This document shows, piece after piece, positions 26,275-35,499 of a stretch of DNA of 64,000 bases (position 1 is the first letter of the stretch; the number at the start of each line of letters is the position of its first letter). The notes under the pieces were generated by a model. It was not told the origin of the DNA. It worked only from the letters and a program-made list of their open reading frames with translations, and ran no database searches. This DNA is from Niastella yeongjuensis (GTDB lineage Bacteria > Bacteroidota > Bacteroidia > Chitinophagales > Chitinophagaceae). Location of the stretch: contig NZ_FOCZ01000004.1 in NCBI RefSeq assembly GCF_900110245.1, positions 248,001 to 312,000 of the forward strand, written 5' to 3'. The translations under genes and the position numbers were made by a program.

Positions 26275-28518
26275 ATGACCATTGCCTTTCCTCGAGCATG
26301 GCTGGCCATATTTTTATGGCTGGCCTTCTCTTGTTCTACGCAACATTCGCCCAATAAAGACATGATCAACCTGTTACAAACTGTTGCCGAAAGTGAAAAT
26401 GTACCCGGCAATGCGTTTGCATCAGAAAGAAAAAAGGTGTTCTATGATTCTTTGCTGCAGGTGGCCAGCACCTATCCTGATTCAGCGGCCGCCAGCTTTG
26501 GTTTGGGGAACACTTTGCTGGAACTGGGACAGGAAGAAAAAGCAATCCCCCTCTTTGAAGACCTGTTAAAGGGACTGCCTTCTTTTCTGATGGACAAAAG
26601 ACAACTGGTTATGAAAAGCGTGGCCATTGCTTATTTGCGACTGGGTGAAAGAAAGAATTGTATTTACAATCATAACGGCGAATCCTGTATCTATCCCATT
26701 GCCAACAAAGGTATCCATGTAAATAAACAAGGGGCCGAAAAAGCTATCGAATTGTACACCAGCCTGCTGCGATACGATGGCAGCGACCTGGAATCAAGGT
26801 GGTTACTTAATATAGCGTACATGGCTGCGGGCGGTTACCCAAAGGAAGTACCGCCAGCCCTGCTACTGAACTTACCCGCCACCGATAGCAGCATTACCGT
26901 TAAACCATTTCAGGACATTAGCCCAAGACTTGGATTGAATATAAAGAACATGGCCGGCGGCAGCGTGATCGATGATTTTAATAACGATGGCTATGTCGAT
27001 ATTGTTACCAGCAGCTGGGGATTACAGGAAGGCATGCACTGTTACATCAATAACCGGAATGGCACTTTTACTGATGCCACTGCCGCCTCGGGTTTAAAAG
27101 AACTTACCGGCGGATTGAATATGGTGCAAACCGATTATAACAACGACGGACTGAAAGATATTTTTGTGTTGCGGGGCGCCTGGAAAGGTAAATATGGGAA
27201 AGAACCTAATTCCCTATTAAAGAATAACGGGGATGGAACCTTTACCGATGTCACCGTAGCAGCGGGTTTGTTATCCTTCTACCCCACCCAAACGGCTACC
27301 TGGGCCGATTTTAACAACGATGGCTGGCTCGATGTGTTCATCGGCAATGAAACAAGTTTCGGCGGAGAAAGTAATCCCTGTGAATTTTACCTCAACAACA
27401 AGAATGGTACCTTTACTGAGATGGCCGTAAAGGCCGGTTGCTCAGTGATCGCTTTTGTAAAAGGCGTAACCTCGGGTGATTATGACAACGACGGTTTTCC
27501 GGACCTGTTTCTGTCTACATTAAACGGGAAAAAGATCCTGCTGAAAAATGAAGGTCTTGCAAATGGCGGCATTCATTTCAAAGATGTTACTGCAGCAGCC
27601 GGGTTGAGCAATAATGTTACCGCTACCTTTACTACCTGGTTTTGGGATTATGACAATGATGGCTGGCTAGATATCCTGGTTAGCGGGTATGAATTCAACC
27701 GGTCACTGGCCTGGTATGCAGCCGAAGAAGCATTGCATTATTCTAAAAGCCATTCCGGACATATATTCCTGTTTCATAACAAACATGATGGTACGTTTGA
27801 AGACGTAACGGAAAAAACAGGTTTGAACCACATTGCTTTTTCCATGGGTGGAAACTTTGGCGACATCGATAATGATGGCTGGCTTGATTTCTATATGGGA
27901 ACCGGCAATCCGCAGTACGCTTCTTTGGTACCCAACAAGCTGTTTAAAAACATACAGGGTAAACGCTTTGCCGATGTTACGCTGCCAGCCCGTGTAGGCA
28001 ATCTGCAAAAAGGCCACGGCGTTTCCTTTATTGACCTGGACAATGATGGCGACCAGGACATTTATATCGAGATGGGCGGCGCTTATGTTGGGGATGCGTA
28101 TGAGAATGCTTTATACATAAATCCCGGGCAAAACAACAACCACTGGTTATTGTTATCGTTACAAGGTAATGAGTGCAACCGGGCAGCGATTGGTACGCGA
28201 CTGAAGATCACTTTTTCTGAAAACGGAAATAAACGGGTGGTATACCGTGATGTTAATTCAGGCGGCAGTTTTGGCGCTAATCCACTGATGCAACACATAG
28301 GCACGGGCGCAGCCCCCATCATTGATGAAGTTGCCATACAATGGCCTGGCAATTTGTCAACCCAGGTATTTAAAAATATACCGGCAGATGAATTGATCTC
28401 CATCAAACAAGGCGTGCATACATTTATTACCAGGCGCCTGCAGCCATTTAACTTTAATACCATAACACCTAATATCATAGATTGTTTTCCGGTAACAAAA
28501 GCTTCAAAACTATTTTAA
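26275..28518 (+). CDS. FG-GAP/VCBS-repeat lipoprotein with ASPIC/UnbV domain
   Basis: A 747-residue predicted lipoprotein (signal AWLAIFLWLAFSC, lipobox Cys20). A TPR-like region covers about 45-190 (AAASFGLGNTLLELGQEEKA). Seven Ca-binding repeats follow, including DFNNDGYVDIV, DYNNDGLKDIF, DFNNDGWLDVF, DYDNDGFPDLF, DYDNDGWLDIL, DIDNDGWLDFY and DLDNDGDQDIY, which should fold as a beta-propeller. The C-terminal ASPIC/UnbV-type domain has RAAIGTRLKITF and GSFGANPLMQHIGTG. Such CRTAC1-like proteins are surface or extracellular and probably bind ligands or partners. No catalytic role can be assigned. Confidence 0.9.
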   Translation: MTIAFPRAWLAIFLWLAFSCSTQHSPNKDMINLLQTVAESENVPGNAFASERKKVFYDSLLQVASTYPDSAAASFGLGNTLLELGQEEKAIPLFEDLLKGLPSFLMDKRQLVMKSVAIAYLRLGERKNCIYNHNGESCIYPIANKGIHVNKQGAEKAIELYTSLLRYDGSDLESRWLLNIAYMAAGGYPKEVPPALLLNLPATDSSITVKPFQDISPRLGLNIKNMAGGSVIDDFNNDGYVDIVTSSWGLQEGMHCYINNRNGTFTDATAASGLKELTGGLNMVQTDYNNDGLKDIFVLRGAWKGKYGKEPNSLLKNNGDGTFTDVTVAAGLLSFYPTQTATWADFNNDGWLDVFIGNETSFGGESNPCEFYLNNKNGTFTEMAVKAGCSVIAFVKGVTSGDYDNDGFPDLFLSTLNGKKILLKNEGLANGGIHFKDVTAAAGLSNNVTATFTTWFWDYDNDGWLDILVSGYEFNRSLAWYAAEEALHYSKSHSGHIFLFHNKHDGTFEDVTEKTGLNHIAFSMGGNFGDIDNDGWLDFYMGTGNPQYASLVPNKLFKNIQGKRFADVTLPARVGNLQKGHGVSFIDLDNDGDQDIYIEMGGAYVGDAYENALYINPGQNNNHWLLLSLQGNECNRAAIGTRLKITFSENGNKRVVYRDVNSGGSFGANPLMQHIGTGAAPIIDEVAIQWPGNLSTQVFKNIPADELISIKQGVHTFITRRLQPFNFNTITPNIIDCFPVTKASKLF

Positions 28519-28832
28519 TTTAAGGGCTAAATAATACTGATTTTCACTACGTTAAACCTGCTAAAACTGCCATCGGGAAAGTTTGGCCTCATGATTGCTA
28601 TGTAACCATATTATCTTCAACTAAATAATACCGGTACTGAATGTTTCAGGTATTGGTTAATGCGCTGACAGTACGCATACAAACTCTTTCCGTATTCACC
28701 CTGCCACATTTGTAGCAGCTGATGTATTCAGCACGAGCCTATTTATTTCAATGAAAAAAAGGAATTGACCAACTCGGGTTAAACCTGAGCGGTCATCTTT
28801 TATCCAAACCACAAATCTATTATCAGAAAAGT
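28519..28832. other. 314-bp intergenic region with one hairpin
   Basis: No gene is visible. A hairpin at 28766-28795 (tgacc/ggtca plus ctcggg/cctgag with one wobble pair) ends 37 bp before the lone receiver gene and could act in its leader. A copy of the TAnnTTTG promoter box was not found. Confidence 0.45.
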
Positions 28833-29252
28833 ATGAAGCGCGTACAAACGACGATACTATATATAGACGACGACCAGGATGATCTGTTGATATTTGAAGA
28901 ATCTGTTAATACTTTATTTCCTGATATCACCCTTTTTAAAGCACAAAGCAGTGAGGCGGGTATCGATATCCTGAATCAGCTTGAGCTTGATAAAAAACCC
29001 TATCCTTCCCTGATCATGATAGATATGAACATGCCTAAAATGGACGGCAGGCAAACCTTACAGCATATACGAAGCGTTGAAAAATGGCAGGAAATTCCCG
29101 TAGCCATTTTCACCACCTCCGCCAACCGGGATGATATAGAATTCTGCAGACATTATGGGTCGGCCTGTATTACCAAACCCATGAACTTTGCCGACTATAG
29201 TTTAACCTTACAAAAATTGTTTAATCAGATCACACTGCCCATCCGTTATTGA
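28833..29252 (+). CDS. Single-domain response regulator
   Basis: A 139-residue CheY-like receiver with no output domain. The acidic pocket is D12-D13-D14 (ILYIDDDQDD), the phosphoacceptor D64 (IMIDMNMPKMDG), the switch Thr T94/T95 (AIFTTSA) and the conserved Lys K115 (CITKPM). All residues for phosphotransfer are present. It is of the type often paired with a histidine kinase or hybrid, but none is adjacent; an orphan multi-PAS kinase lies at 49134-51701. The last 7 bp overlap the end of the convergent GH106 gene. Confidence 0.9.
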   Translation: MKRVQTTILYIDDDQDDLLIFEESVNTLFPDITLFKAQSSEAGIDILNQLELDKKPYPSLIMIDMNMPKMDGRQTLQHIRSVEKWQEIPVAIFTTSANRDDIEFCRHYGSACITKPMNFADYSLTLQKLFNQITLPIRY

Positions 29253-32200
29253 CCTTTTGTAATAACTACCGGACCCAATAAGCCCGAGGGCATTAAAGGT
29301 GCATCGGGCTTAAAAGCTATATTGGTGCGGGTGAGTCTTTTTTCAGCGGGCAAAGCGGCATCACCGATCAACCGGTTGGGCCAGCAATTCACTACCACTA
29401 TCTCCAATACATTACCGGTTGGTTGTAACAAACCGGTAACGTCAATGCGCCAGGGCGCCGTCCACAGAACGCCCAGCGCCTTACCATTCAGTTTTATTTC
29501 GGCAATATTGTGTACCACACCGGTTTCCAGAAAATACGAAATACCGGGCTGTATGCTGCCCGCATCGAAATGTTTTACATAGGCAGCTTTGCCGGAATAA
29601 TATTTTATGGCTGGTTCGGGTCGTTTGGTCCAGTCTTCCAGCGCAGGAAACCCGATGCTGGCTGGTGCGCCCCAGGCGGGATCAAAATGCACCGTCCATG
29701 CGCCGGTCAGTTCCTGCACGGGTGTATAGGAAAGAAAATTGGAGCTTGTACTTTTAACAACCGTTTTTTGTACAACGCCTTTTTTGAAAACGATGAACCA
29801 CGATTGAAAAGGCGCAAATTCCAAAGGAATACTGGTATAACCATCTGCCTGTGTATAGGCGTTAACCGGTATTGACTTACCGGTTGTTGCATCCCAGATC
29901 TCCGGCTGGCGACCTTTGATACGGAACCGGCCATTCCCCTTCGCCTCCTGTTTATTTCGATTCGCTATAAAATAGATGTCGGTATCGCCTATGTTACGAT
30001 GGATAAAATCTATAAAGGCATTGTCGTTGTCGCAGATAAAATCAGGCCCTACCCTTTTTTCTTTCAGTACTTCCCGGAGGGGAACATTCCAGTAGATCTT
30101 TCCCTTGCCGGTTGCCTGTTGTTTTATGGTGTTGCCATCACATTTACCCCAAATAGCTGCAGCCAGTTCCTGTACCCGTGCATCACAATGCGGATAATCT
30201 TTCAGGCCACTGTCTTTTTCCGGTTTGGGGCCAACCACTACAGCACCGGCCAACACCAGTTCTTTTATTTTTTGAAGTACGGGCACGGGCATATTGGTAT
30301 TGTCCCGCAATACTAAAATATGATAACTCATGCCATCGGGCAGAACCAGCTTGCCGTTTTTGACGCTTACCCGGGTCAGCAGCACTTCTTCATTGCAAAC
30401 ATCGTAATCGTAGCCTTTTCCTGCAGCGGGATCAACGTGTTTGGGCAGCACGATATTCGGAGTAATGTCGCCGTTATAATATAAGATATCGGCAACAAAC
30501 AGACCCTGTTGCAACAGGTACTGGCACCGACTGATGTAATCAAGGAAGGGCCCCGCCTGATTCCACCAGGTTACGTTGGGATTAAAGTGCGTGCCCGCAC
30601 CATATTCAAAACCCGGTTTGCCATCTTTTGGCCGCGTGGCGGTGGAAGTATGGAACAGGAAACGATTGATGCCTTCACAAAAAGCGCGGTCGGCCGCCTG
30701 TTTCATATTACCGGGATAATCGTACCAGTGCCGGAAAGAAGTGAACGATTCGGCCGAGGCTGTTTTCTTTCCATAGATGTGCGCCGCAGCCGCTACCATT
30801 TTGGTTACTTTGTTCTGGCCCTGTTCTAACCGCACTACGCCATAGCCCAGTTTTTCATCGAGGCCGCCTTCCTCATCATGTTTGCCACCCAGCCAGAACT
30901 CGCCCTGTGGCATATCGCTTCGGCCCAGGTTCTTTAATGCATCCATACACATGGTGCCGGAGCGGCTGGGACCTGCTGCTTCATTCTGCACCTGTAGTCC
31001 GTTCCGGTGGCACAGATCGGCAAAATATTTATAGTGTTCATCAGCCAGGCAATCGGCTACCGTTTTGCGATAGTCGTTCAAAAAGCGATCGCTGATCTCT
31101 ACGCTGCCGATGATGAACCCATTCAATACTGGCAGGTAGGGCGCAGGATCGTATCCACGGTATTTTTTGAATTGCGGAATGAGGTTTTCTGTCCAATTGG
31201 GAAAACCGTCTTCAAAACTATCATCACAGAAATATTGCAGGGTTTTTCCGGCATATTCGCCTGCTTCCTGCAACAAGACCTTTCCTAAATTTTCAAATTG
31301 CAGATCAACACCGGTATGGCTTAACCAGTCAACCGACAGCCCGCTGGCTTCGGGTTGTGCGATCATTACTTTGGAACCGGTCATCCTATGACCGGTACGA
31401 ATGATGGTCCACTCACCGGCGGGCACCTCCCAATTAAGTTGTCCATCGGCGGTTAGCCGGCCGGTAAGATCAATCACTTTATCAACCGGGATGGGCTGAT
31501 CGCCGGGCATGGTTTCCCAGGGTGTAGACACCGGCCCCATCACATCATTCGCTTTTATAAAGTTGCTGGCATCCTTGCGGTTGGTTTTGGCAATAAAGAG
31601 TGTTGACCGTTTATCTGTTCGTAATGGATTGTTGTTGGCTGTGGTGGGAATGGCTATAATGGCCGTATCGCGATAATCAACCTGCTCCAGGGGCAAATCG
31701 ATGTATTCTTTCCAGCCGGGCGCGTTTACCAGGTTATCGTACCCGTCGCGGTTACCGGGTAGTGGTAATTTACCGGAGAAGGTATGCGGCCCGGTTACCG
31801 TTAGTTTTGATTGCAGGAACCAGCGGCATGCATGTTGTGGCGGCACCCAGGGCCCACCCATACACCAGCCTGAACTCATGTTTACCCCAAATCGTATTCC
31901 CAAACGACTGGCTTCCTGCAAGGCAAACCGGTACAGCTCGCGCCATTCAGGCGATAAGAACAAGGCGCCCTGTGGCACTGTAGCGCCGCCGAGGCCACCC
32001 GCCGAATTGATCATCAGCACCTCTCCCATGCCTTTGGCTTTAAATTCCTCCAGGTCGCGGGTAATGCCTTCTTCATCCATAAGACCATTGAACCACCACC
32101 AGTAACAACCAGGTTGAAATGCCTGGCCGGGAAACGAAAACATCTTTTTCAATGTACTTATATCAGGCACGTTGGTAAATCCGGGCAGCCATTTAGTAAC

Positions 32201-32269
32201 ACCTGTTTTCGCAGATGCCACATGTGCGGTAGCCAGTGACGAAAGTGTTATAAATTTGCGACGATCCAT
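29246..32269 (-). CDS. Glycoside hydrolase family 106-like (alpha-L-rhamnosidase type)
   Basis: A 1007-residue exported enzyme. The N-terminus MDRRKFITLSSLATAHVASA has a twin-arginine pattern (RRKF). The GH106-type N-terminal core shows CYWWWFNGLMDEEGITRDLE, GEVLMINSAGGLGG and FGVNMSSGWCMGGPWV. Further conserved blocks are YFCDDSFEDGFPNWTE and AEAGEY-type sites in the middle. The C-terminal part is beta-sandwich, with SYFLETGVVHNIAEIKLNG and VNCWPNRLIGDAALP. Family members remove L-rhamnose from pectic or secondary-metabolite glycans. It follows the GDPD gene after 202 bp of repeats and may be read with the polyol cluster or separately. Confidence 0.85.
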   Translation of the reverse strand: MDRRKFITLSSLATAHVASAKTGVTKWLPGFTNVPDISTLKKMFSFPGQAFQPGCYWWWFNGLMDEEGITRDLEEFKAKGMGEVLMINSAGGLGGATVPQGALFLSPEWRELYRFALQEASRLGIRFGVNMSSGWCMGGPWVPPQHACRWFLQSKLTVTGPHTFSGKLPLPGNRDGYDNLVNAPGWKEYIDLPLEQVDYRDTAIIAIPTTANNNPLRTDKRSTLFIAKTNRKDASNFIKANDVMGPVSTPWETMPGDQPIPVDKVIDLTGRLTADGQLNWEVPAGEWTIIRTGHRMTGSKVMIAQPEASGLSVDWLSHTGVDLQFENLGKVLLQEAGEYAGKTLQYFCDDSFEDGFPNWTENLIPQFKKYRGYDPAPYLPVLNGFIIGSVEISDRFLNDYRKTVADCLADEHYKYFADLCHRNGLQVQNEAAGPSRSGTMCMDALKNLGRSDMPQGEFWLGGKHDEEGGLDEKLGYGVVRLEQGQNKVTKMVAAAAHIYGKKTASAESFTSFRHWYDYPGNMKQAADRAFCEGINRFLFHTSTATRPKDGKPGFEYGAGTHFNPNVTWWNQAGPFLDYISRCQYLLQQGLFVADILYYNGDITPNIVLPKHVDPAAGKGYDYDVCNEEVLLTRVSVKNGKLVLPDGMSYHILVLRDNTNMPVPVLQKIKELVLAGAVVVGPKPEKDSGLKDYPHCDARVQELAAAIWGKCDGNTIKQQATGKGKIYWNVPLREVLKEKRVGPDFICDNDNAFIDFIHRNIGDTDIYFIANRNKQEAKGNGRFRIKGRQPEIWDATTGKSIPVNAYTQADGYTSIPLEFAPFQSWFIVFKKGVVQKTVVKSTSSNFLSYTPVQELTGAWTVHFDPAWGAPASIGFPALEDWTKRPEPAIKYYSGKAAYVKHFDAGSIQPGISYFLETGVVHNIAEIKLNGKALGVLWTAPWRIDVTGLLQPTGNVLEIVVVNCWPNRLIGDAALPAEKRLTRTNIAFKPDAPLMPSGLLGPVVITKGQ

Positions 32270-32274
32270 TTATT

Positions 32275-32465
32275 TGTTATTAGGTTATTAAGTTATTAGG
32301 TTCATAAGATATTGGGTTCGTATGTTATTAGGTTACCACCTAACAACCCAATAACACAATAACCTAATAACCAAATAACTTTCTCTTTTAAAACGTATTA
32401 AACACTAAACACCACCAGCTACTTTCAACTTTAAACTTTAAACTTTAAACTTTCAACTTAAAACC
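32275..32465. repeat. Simple-repeat inverted arms between GDPD and GH106 genes
   Basis: A left arm of ggttattaagttattagg-type units (32281-32335) faces a right arm of aataacctaataacc-type units (32336-32380), so the pair can fold into a long imperfect hairpin. A second tract of aactttaaactttaaac-type units follows at about 32422-32465. Confidence 0.75.
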
Positions 32466-32471
32466 AAGAAC

Positions 32472-33410
32472 TTACTTCTTCCCGAAAAACTTCTTCTTTT
32501 CACTGAATGCCGGAGCTAATGACTTAACAGCTTCGGCTGCTTCTATAGCTCTGTCTGCTTCAATTACATCAACGCCGCTTTTGATGATCTGCGCATAGGC
32601 TTTGGCGCGTTCTTCTTTAGTTGGCAATTTATCGTAGGTAGGGGCGCTGGAGATCATACACATCACCCCGCGCTGATGCAACAGGTCTATCAGTTCTTTA
32701 TTCTCCGGTTTATCTTCGGGCCCAATATAGGCCATGATCTGCTGCCAGGGAATGCCGGCCTGTTCATATTCTTCCAGGGCCTGTTTTGTTTTTACAAACG
32801 CTTCGAACATGATGTTTTTATTATCGTCATAATAAAACCTCGCCTGTTTGGCATTGTGCACGGTAACCATTACCCAGGTCTCGGCATGATGCTTTTTGAT
32901 CAGTTTCGCCGTTGTTTCCATAGGCACATCTTTTTTATCGAGGCTCAACACCGTTCTTCCCTTTGCCCAGACAATGGCTTCTTCGAGCGTAGGCACCCGG
33001 TAGGGCGTTACGTTGCCATTTACATCTTTCAGTTGCAGCTTTTTCACTTCCGCCCAGGTATAGCTGTTTAGTTTTCCCTTACCGGTGGTGGTTCTGTCGA
33101 GCGTATCATCGTGCAGCAGCACAATCACACTGTCTTTTGTAAAGCGGGGATCTATTTCAAATATGGCCGGTGTAAACTGCAGGGAATGTTCAAAGGCTTC
33201 CAGGCTGTTCTCCGGTGCGCCAGTATCAGGACCACCACGGTGCCCGCTGATCAGCGGCACATCGTGACCGGTATATTTAAAGTATTGTTGTAATTGCTGA
33301 GGCGTACTGATGTTAAGCACGTTTATTTTTTTTGACTGTCCCACTGCCTGAACAGCCATAAAACAACTGGCCGCTATTGCGACTTGTATACCGGCTCTAC
33401 GAAGATTCAT
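32472..33410 (-). CDS. Glycerophosphodiester phosphodiesterase (GDPD) family protein, second copy
   Basis: A 312-residue exported protein; the ATG at 33410 gives the signal MNLRRAGIQVAIAASCFMAV. Motifs are ISGHRGGPDTGAPEN, FEIDPRFTKDSVIVLLHD and TLDRTTTGKGKLN. The sequence is clearly paralogous to the GDPD at 12923-13870, sharing for example KDxNGNVTPYxxPTLxE. It hydrolyses glycerophosphodiesters or related phosphodiesters in the periplasm. It lies 24 bp behind the histidine phosphatase gene at the end of the kinase/transporter series, which suggests it releases the compound that the kinases phosphorylate. Confidence 0.9.
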   Translation of the reverse strand: MNLRRAGIQVAIAASCFMAVQAVGQSKKINVLNISTPQQLQQYFKYTGHDVPLISGHRGGPDTGAPENSLEAFEHSLQFTPAIFEIDPRFTKDSVIVLLHDDTLDRTTTGKGKLNSYTWAEVKKLQLKDVNGNVTPYRVPTLEEAIVWAKGRTVLSLDKKDVPMETTAKLIKKHHAETWVMVTVHNAKQARFYYDDNKNIMFEAFVKTKQALEEYEQAGIPWQQIMAYIGPEDKPENKELIDLLHQRGVMCMISSAPTYDKLPTKEERAKAYAQIIKSGVDVIEADRAIEAAEAVKSLAPAFSEKKKFFGKK

Positions 33411-33434
33411 AATGTATATATTTTTTGCTAGCAA

Positions 33435-34031
33435 TCAGAATTTTGAATTGAGGTACCGCAGCATGAAACCGCCATCCGGTTCCAGCGTGAACATACTGGC
33501 GGCGGAATTTTCCATAAAGAACATGCGATAATTGCGCAAAGGCATTCCCAGTTTATGCGCCAGGAACAACCGGTTCACGCCATTGTGGGCAGCCACCAGG
33601 AAGTTACCCGCAGTATGCTGTTGTTGTAACGACTGAAAGAAGGCATCCATCCGCTGCACGATCTCCGTAGCGGTTTCACCCGTACCACCGGCCCGGTTGC
33701 TGGCAGGATCGTTCATCCAGTTGTACCACAGTTCGGCATTCTCCGCTATAAATTCCTCTTTTGTTTTTTTCTCCCACCCGCCAAAATCGGCTTCTATCAA
33801 CCGGTCATCTTTTATCACGGATGTGCCCGTCGTTATTTGCGCAGTAGTATAAGCGCGTTGTAACGGGGAGGAAAAAACGCCATCCCAGGTAATGGATTGT
33901 AACTGCTGACGCAGGGTTTCGGCCTGTTTCAGTCCTTTTTCGGTAAGTGGAAGATCTGTCCTTCCGCAATAACGGTTGTTATCGGCATTCCAGGCGGTTT
34001 CTCCATGCCTGATCAAATAAATATTAAGCAT
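33435..34031 (-). CDS. Histidine phosphatase family protein (phosphoglycerate mutase-like)
   Basis: A 198-residue cytoplasmic enzyme. The ATG at 34031 starts MLNIYLIRHGETAWN, with the catalytic RHG at 8-10; the 36 codons upstream are inside the kinase gene and are rejected. Other motifs are CGRTDLPLTEKGLKQAETLR, VFSSPLQRAYTTA, a proton donor Glu in IEADFGGWE and a second His in LVAAHNGVNRL. The family includes sugar and polyol phosphatases. Its start overlaps the end of the upstream kinase gene by 8 bp, a sign of translational coupling, so it probably acts on the same metabolite pool. Confidence 0.87.
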   Translation of the reverse strand: MLNIYLIRHGETAWNADNNRYCGRTDLPLTEKGLKQAETLRQQLQSITWDGVFSSPLQRAYTTAQITTGTSVIKDDRLIEADFGGWEKKTKEEFIAENAELWYNWMNDPASNRAGGTGETATEIVQRMDAFFQSLQQQHTAGNFLVAAHNGVNRLFLAHKLGMPLRNYRMFFMENSAASMFTLEPDGGFMLRYLNSKF

Positions 34032-35481
34032 ATACTGTTTTGCTGATATAGCCTTTGCCGGCCAGGATATCGATAAATTGGTGGTAGTTCTGTTGATAAA
34101 CAGCACTCGCTCCCGGTTGCGGATGCACTTCTTTTTCAATCTGTGTTAATGTGTTGGCCGCTTCGGTGAGTGACGTAAAATGCGTTTGTGACGCAGCAAT
34201 AATAGCAGCCCCTACGGCACCCGTAACGTGTTTCATTTTAAATACCGGTAATTGCAATACATTGCTCCTGATCTGCAACCACAATTCACTGTTGCTGCCG
34301 CCCCCTGCGGTGAATACCGCCGACACCCTTTCGCCCGATAATTGTTCAATCACTTCATACGCATACTTTTCAATATAGGCAACGCCTTCCATACAGGCTG
34401 CAAACAATTCGGCAGGCGTTAAACCCACCGGGTGAAAACCGGTTGCCTGCGGCGCTATAAAAGGAAAACGTTCCCCTTGTTGTTTCAACGGCCACGCCAG
34501 GTGTTTGGTGGGAACCAACAGAGCGGCTTGTTTTGTTAATTCACCCAGGTCATTGCCAAAATCGCGTGTCACCCAATCGGCACCGGTATTACTGGCGCCA
34601 CCGGGCATCCAATATCCTTCGGGATGGCGGTGACAATACAAACGCCCCTGCGGATCGTTGATCTCCTGCGTAGTCACTCCTTTTACCACCAGCGTGGTAC
34701 CAATGGTCGTGTTCCAATCGCCCACCTGTACCGCGCCTGAGGCGATCTGCGCCGCACAACCATCGGTCATACCAGCTACTACCAGCATACTTTTGGGCAA
34801 TCCCAATGCTGCTGCCAGTTCCGGCAGTAACGTCGCTACGGTTGTGCCGGAAGGTTGTACTACCGGCAACCAGTTTTGTTGAATGGGTAATTTTTCCCAG
34901 ATGTAAGCAGGCCATTCTTTTTTGCGTACATCATAACCCGATTTCAGGCCATTGGTATAATCAGTAACCTCATACCGGCCGCATAATTTCCCAATGATGA
35001 AATCAGCCGCATGAATGAATTTGCCCAGCTGTTCCACTTTATCGGGATAGCGGTTAATGAACCACATCATTTTGGGCAGCCCGCTGCTGGCATTAAATGC
35101 AGTATACCCATTGCTGTTGGCCGCCAATGCCACTTTTTTACAAAAGCCGGCTTCTTCTACCGAACGCGGATCGCTGTACATAATGGCATTGTACAGCGGA
35201 TTGTTATTTTTATCGAGCGGAATTATGGTACCTGAGGTAGAAGTAACAGATATGGCCAGCACATCATTTAGATTTATCGTTGCCTTTACCTCCCCTATTA
35301 CCTGTTGCAAACACAACATACAGTCGTTCCACCATAACTCCGGCGATTGTTCTTCGCGCGACTGATTGCTTAAAGGAAATGCCTGTTCGCCACTTCCCAG
35401 CACGGCTCCGGTTGCATCTATTAAAACTGCTCTTGCGCCCTGAGTTCCTACATCTATACCTATGAAATATGGTTTATTCAT
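34024..35481 (-). CDS. FGGY-family carbohydrate kinase
   Basis: A 485-residue sugar or polyol kinase. The ATG at 35481 gives MNKPYFIGIDVGTQGARAVL, the phosphate-1 motif; 16 upstream codons lack family sequence. The substrate-side motif MYSDPRSVEEAGF is the counterpart of xylulokinase WxDxR. VAGMTDGCAAQIASGA and TAGGGSNSELWLQI mark the adenosine-binding half. Relatives phosphorylate xylulose, ribulose, erythritol or ribitol; the specific substrate is not clear. It is preceded by the 208-bp inverted-repeat element and overlaps the histidine phosphatase start. Confidence 0.9.
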   Translation of the reverse strand: MNKPYFIGIDVGTQGARAVLIDATGAVLGSGEQAFPLSNQSREEQSPELWWNDCMLCLQQVIGEVKATINLNDVLAISVTSTSGTIIPLDKNNNPLYNAIMYSDPRSVEEAGFCKKVALAANSNGYTAFNASSGLPKMMWFINRYPDKVEQLGKFIHAADFIIGKLCGRYEVTDYTNGLKSGYDVRKKEWPAYIWEKLPIQQNWLPVVQPSGTTVATLLPELAAALGLPKSMLVVAGMTDGCAAQIASGAVQVGDWNTTIGTTLVVKGVTTQEINDPQGRLYCHRHPEGYWMPGGASNTGADWVTRDFGNDLGELTKQAALLVPTKHLAWPLKQQGERFPFIAPQATGFHPVGLTPAELFAACMEGVAYIEKYAYEVIEQLSGERVSAVFTAGGGSNSELWLQIRSNVLQLPVFKMKHVTGAVGAAIIAASQTHFTSLTEAANTLTQIEKEVHPQPGASAVYQQNYHQFIDILAGKGYISKTVYA

Positions 35482-35499
35482 GTTGGTTCTGATTATTGA

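Noticed and set aside
34032-34139. 36-codon extension of the histidine phosphatase
   Set aside because: It overlaps the kinase gene in another frame and precedes the RHG motif with non-family sequence.
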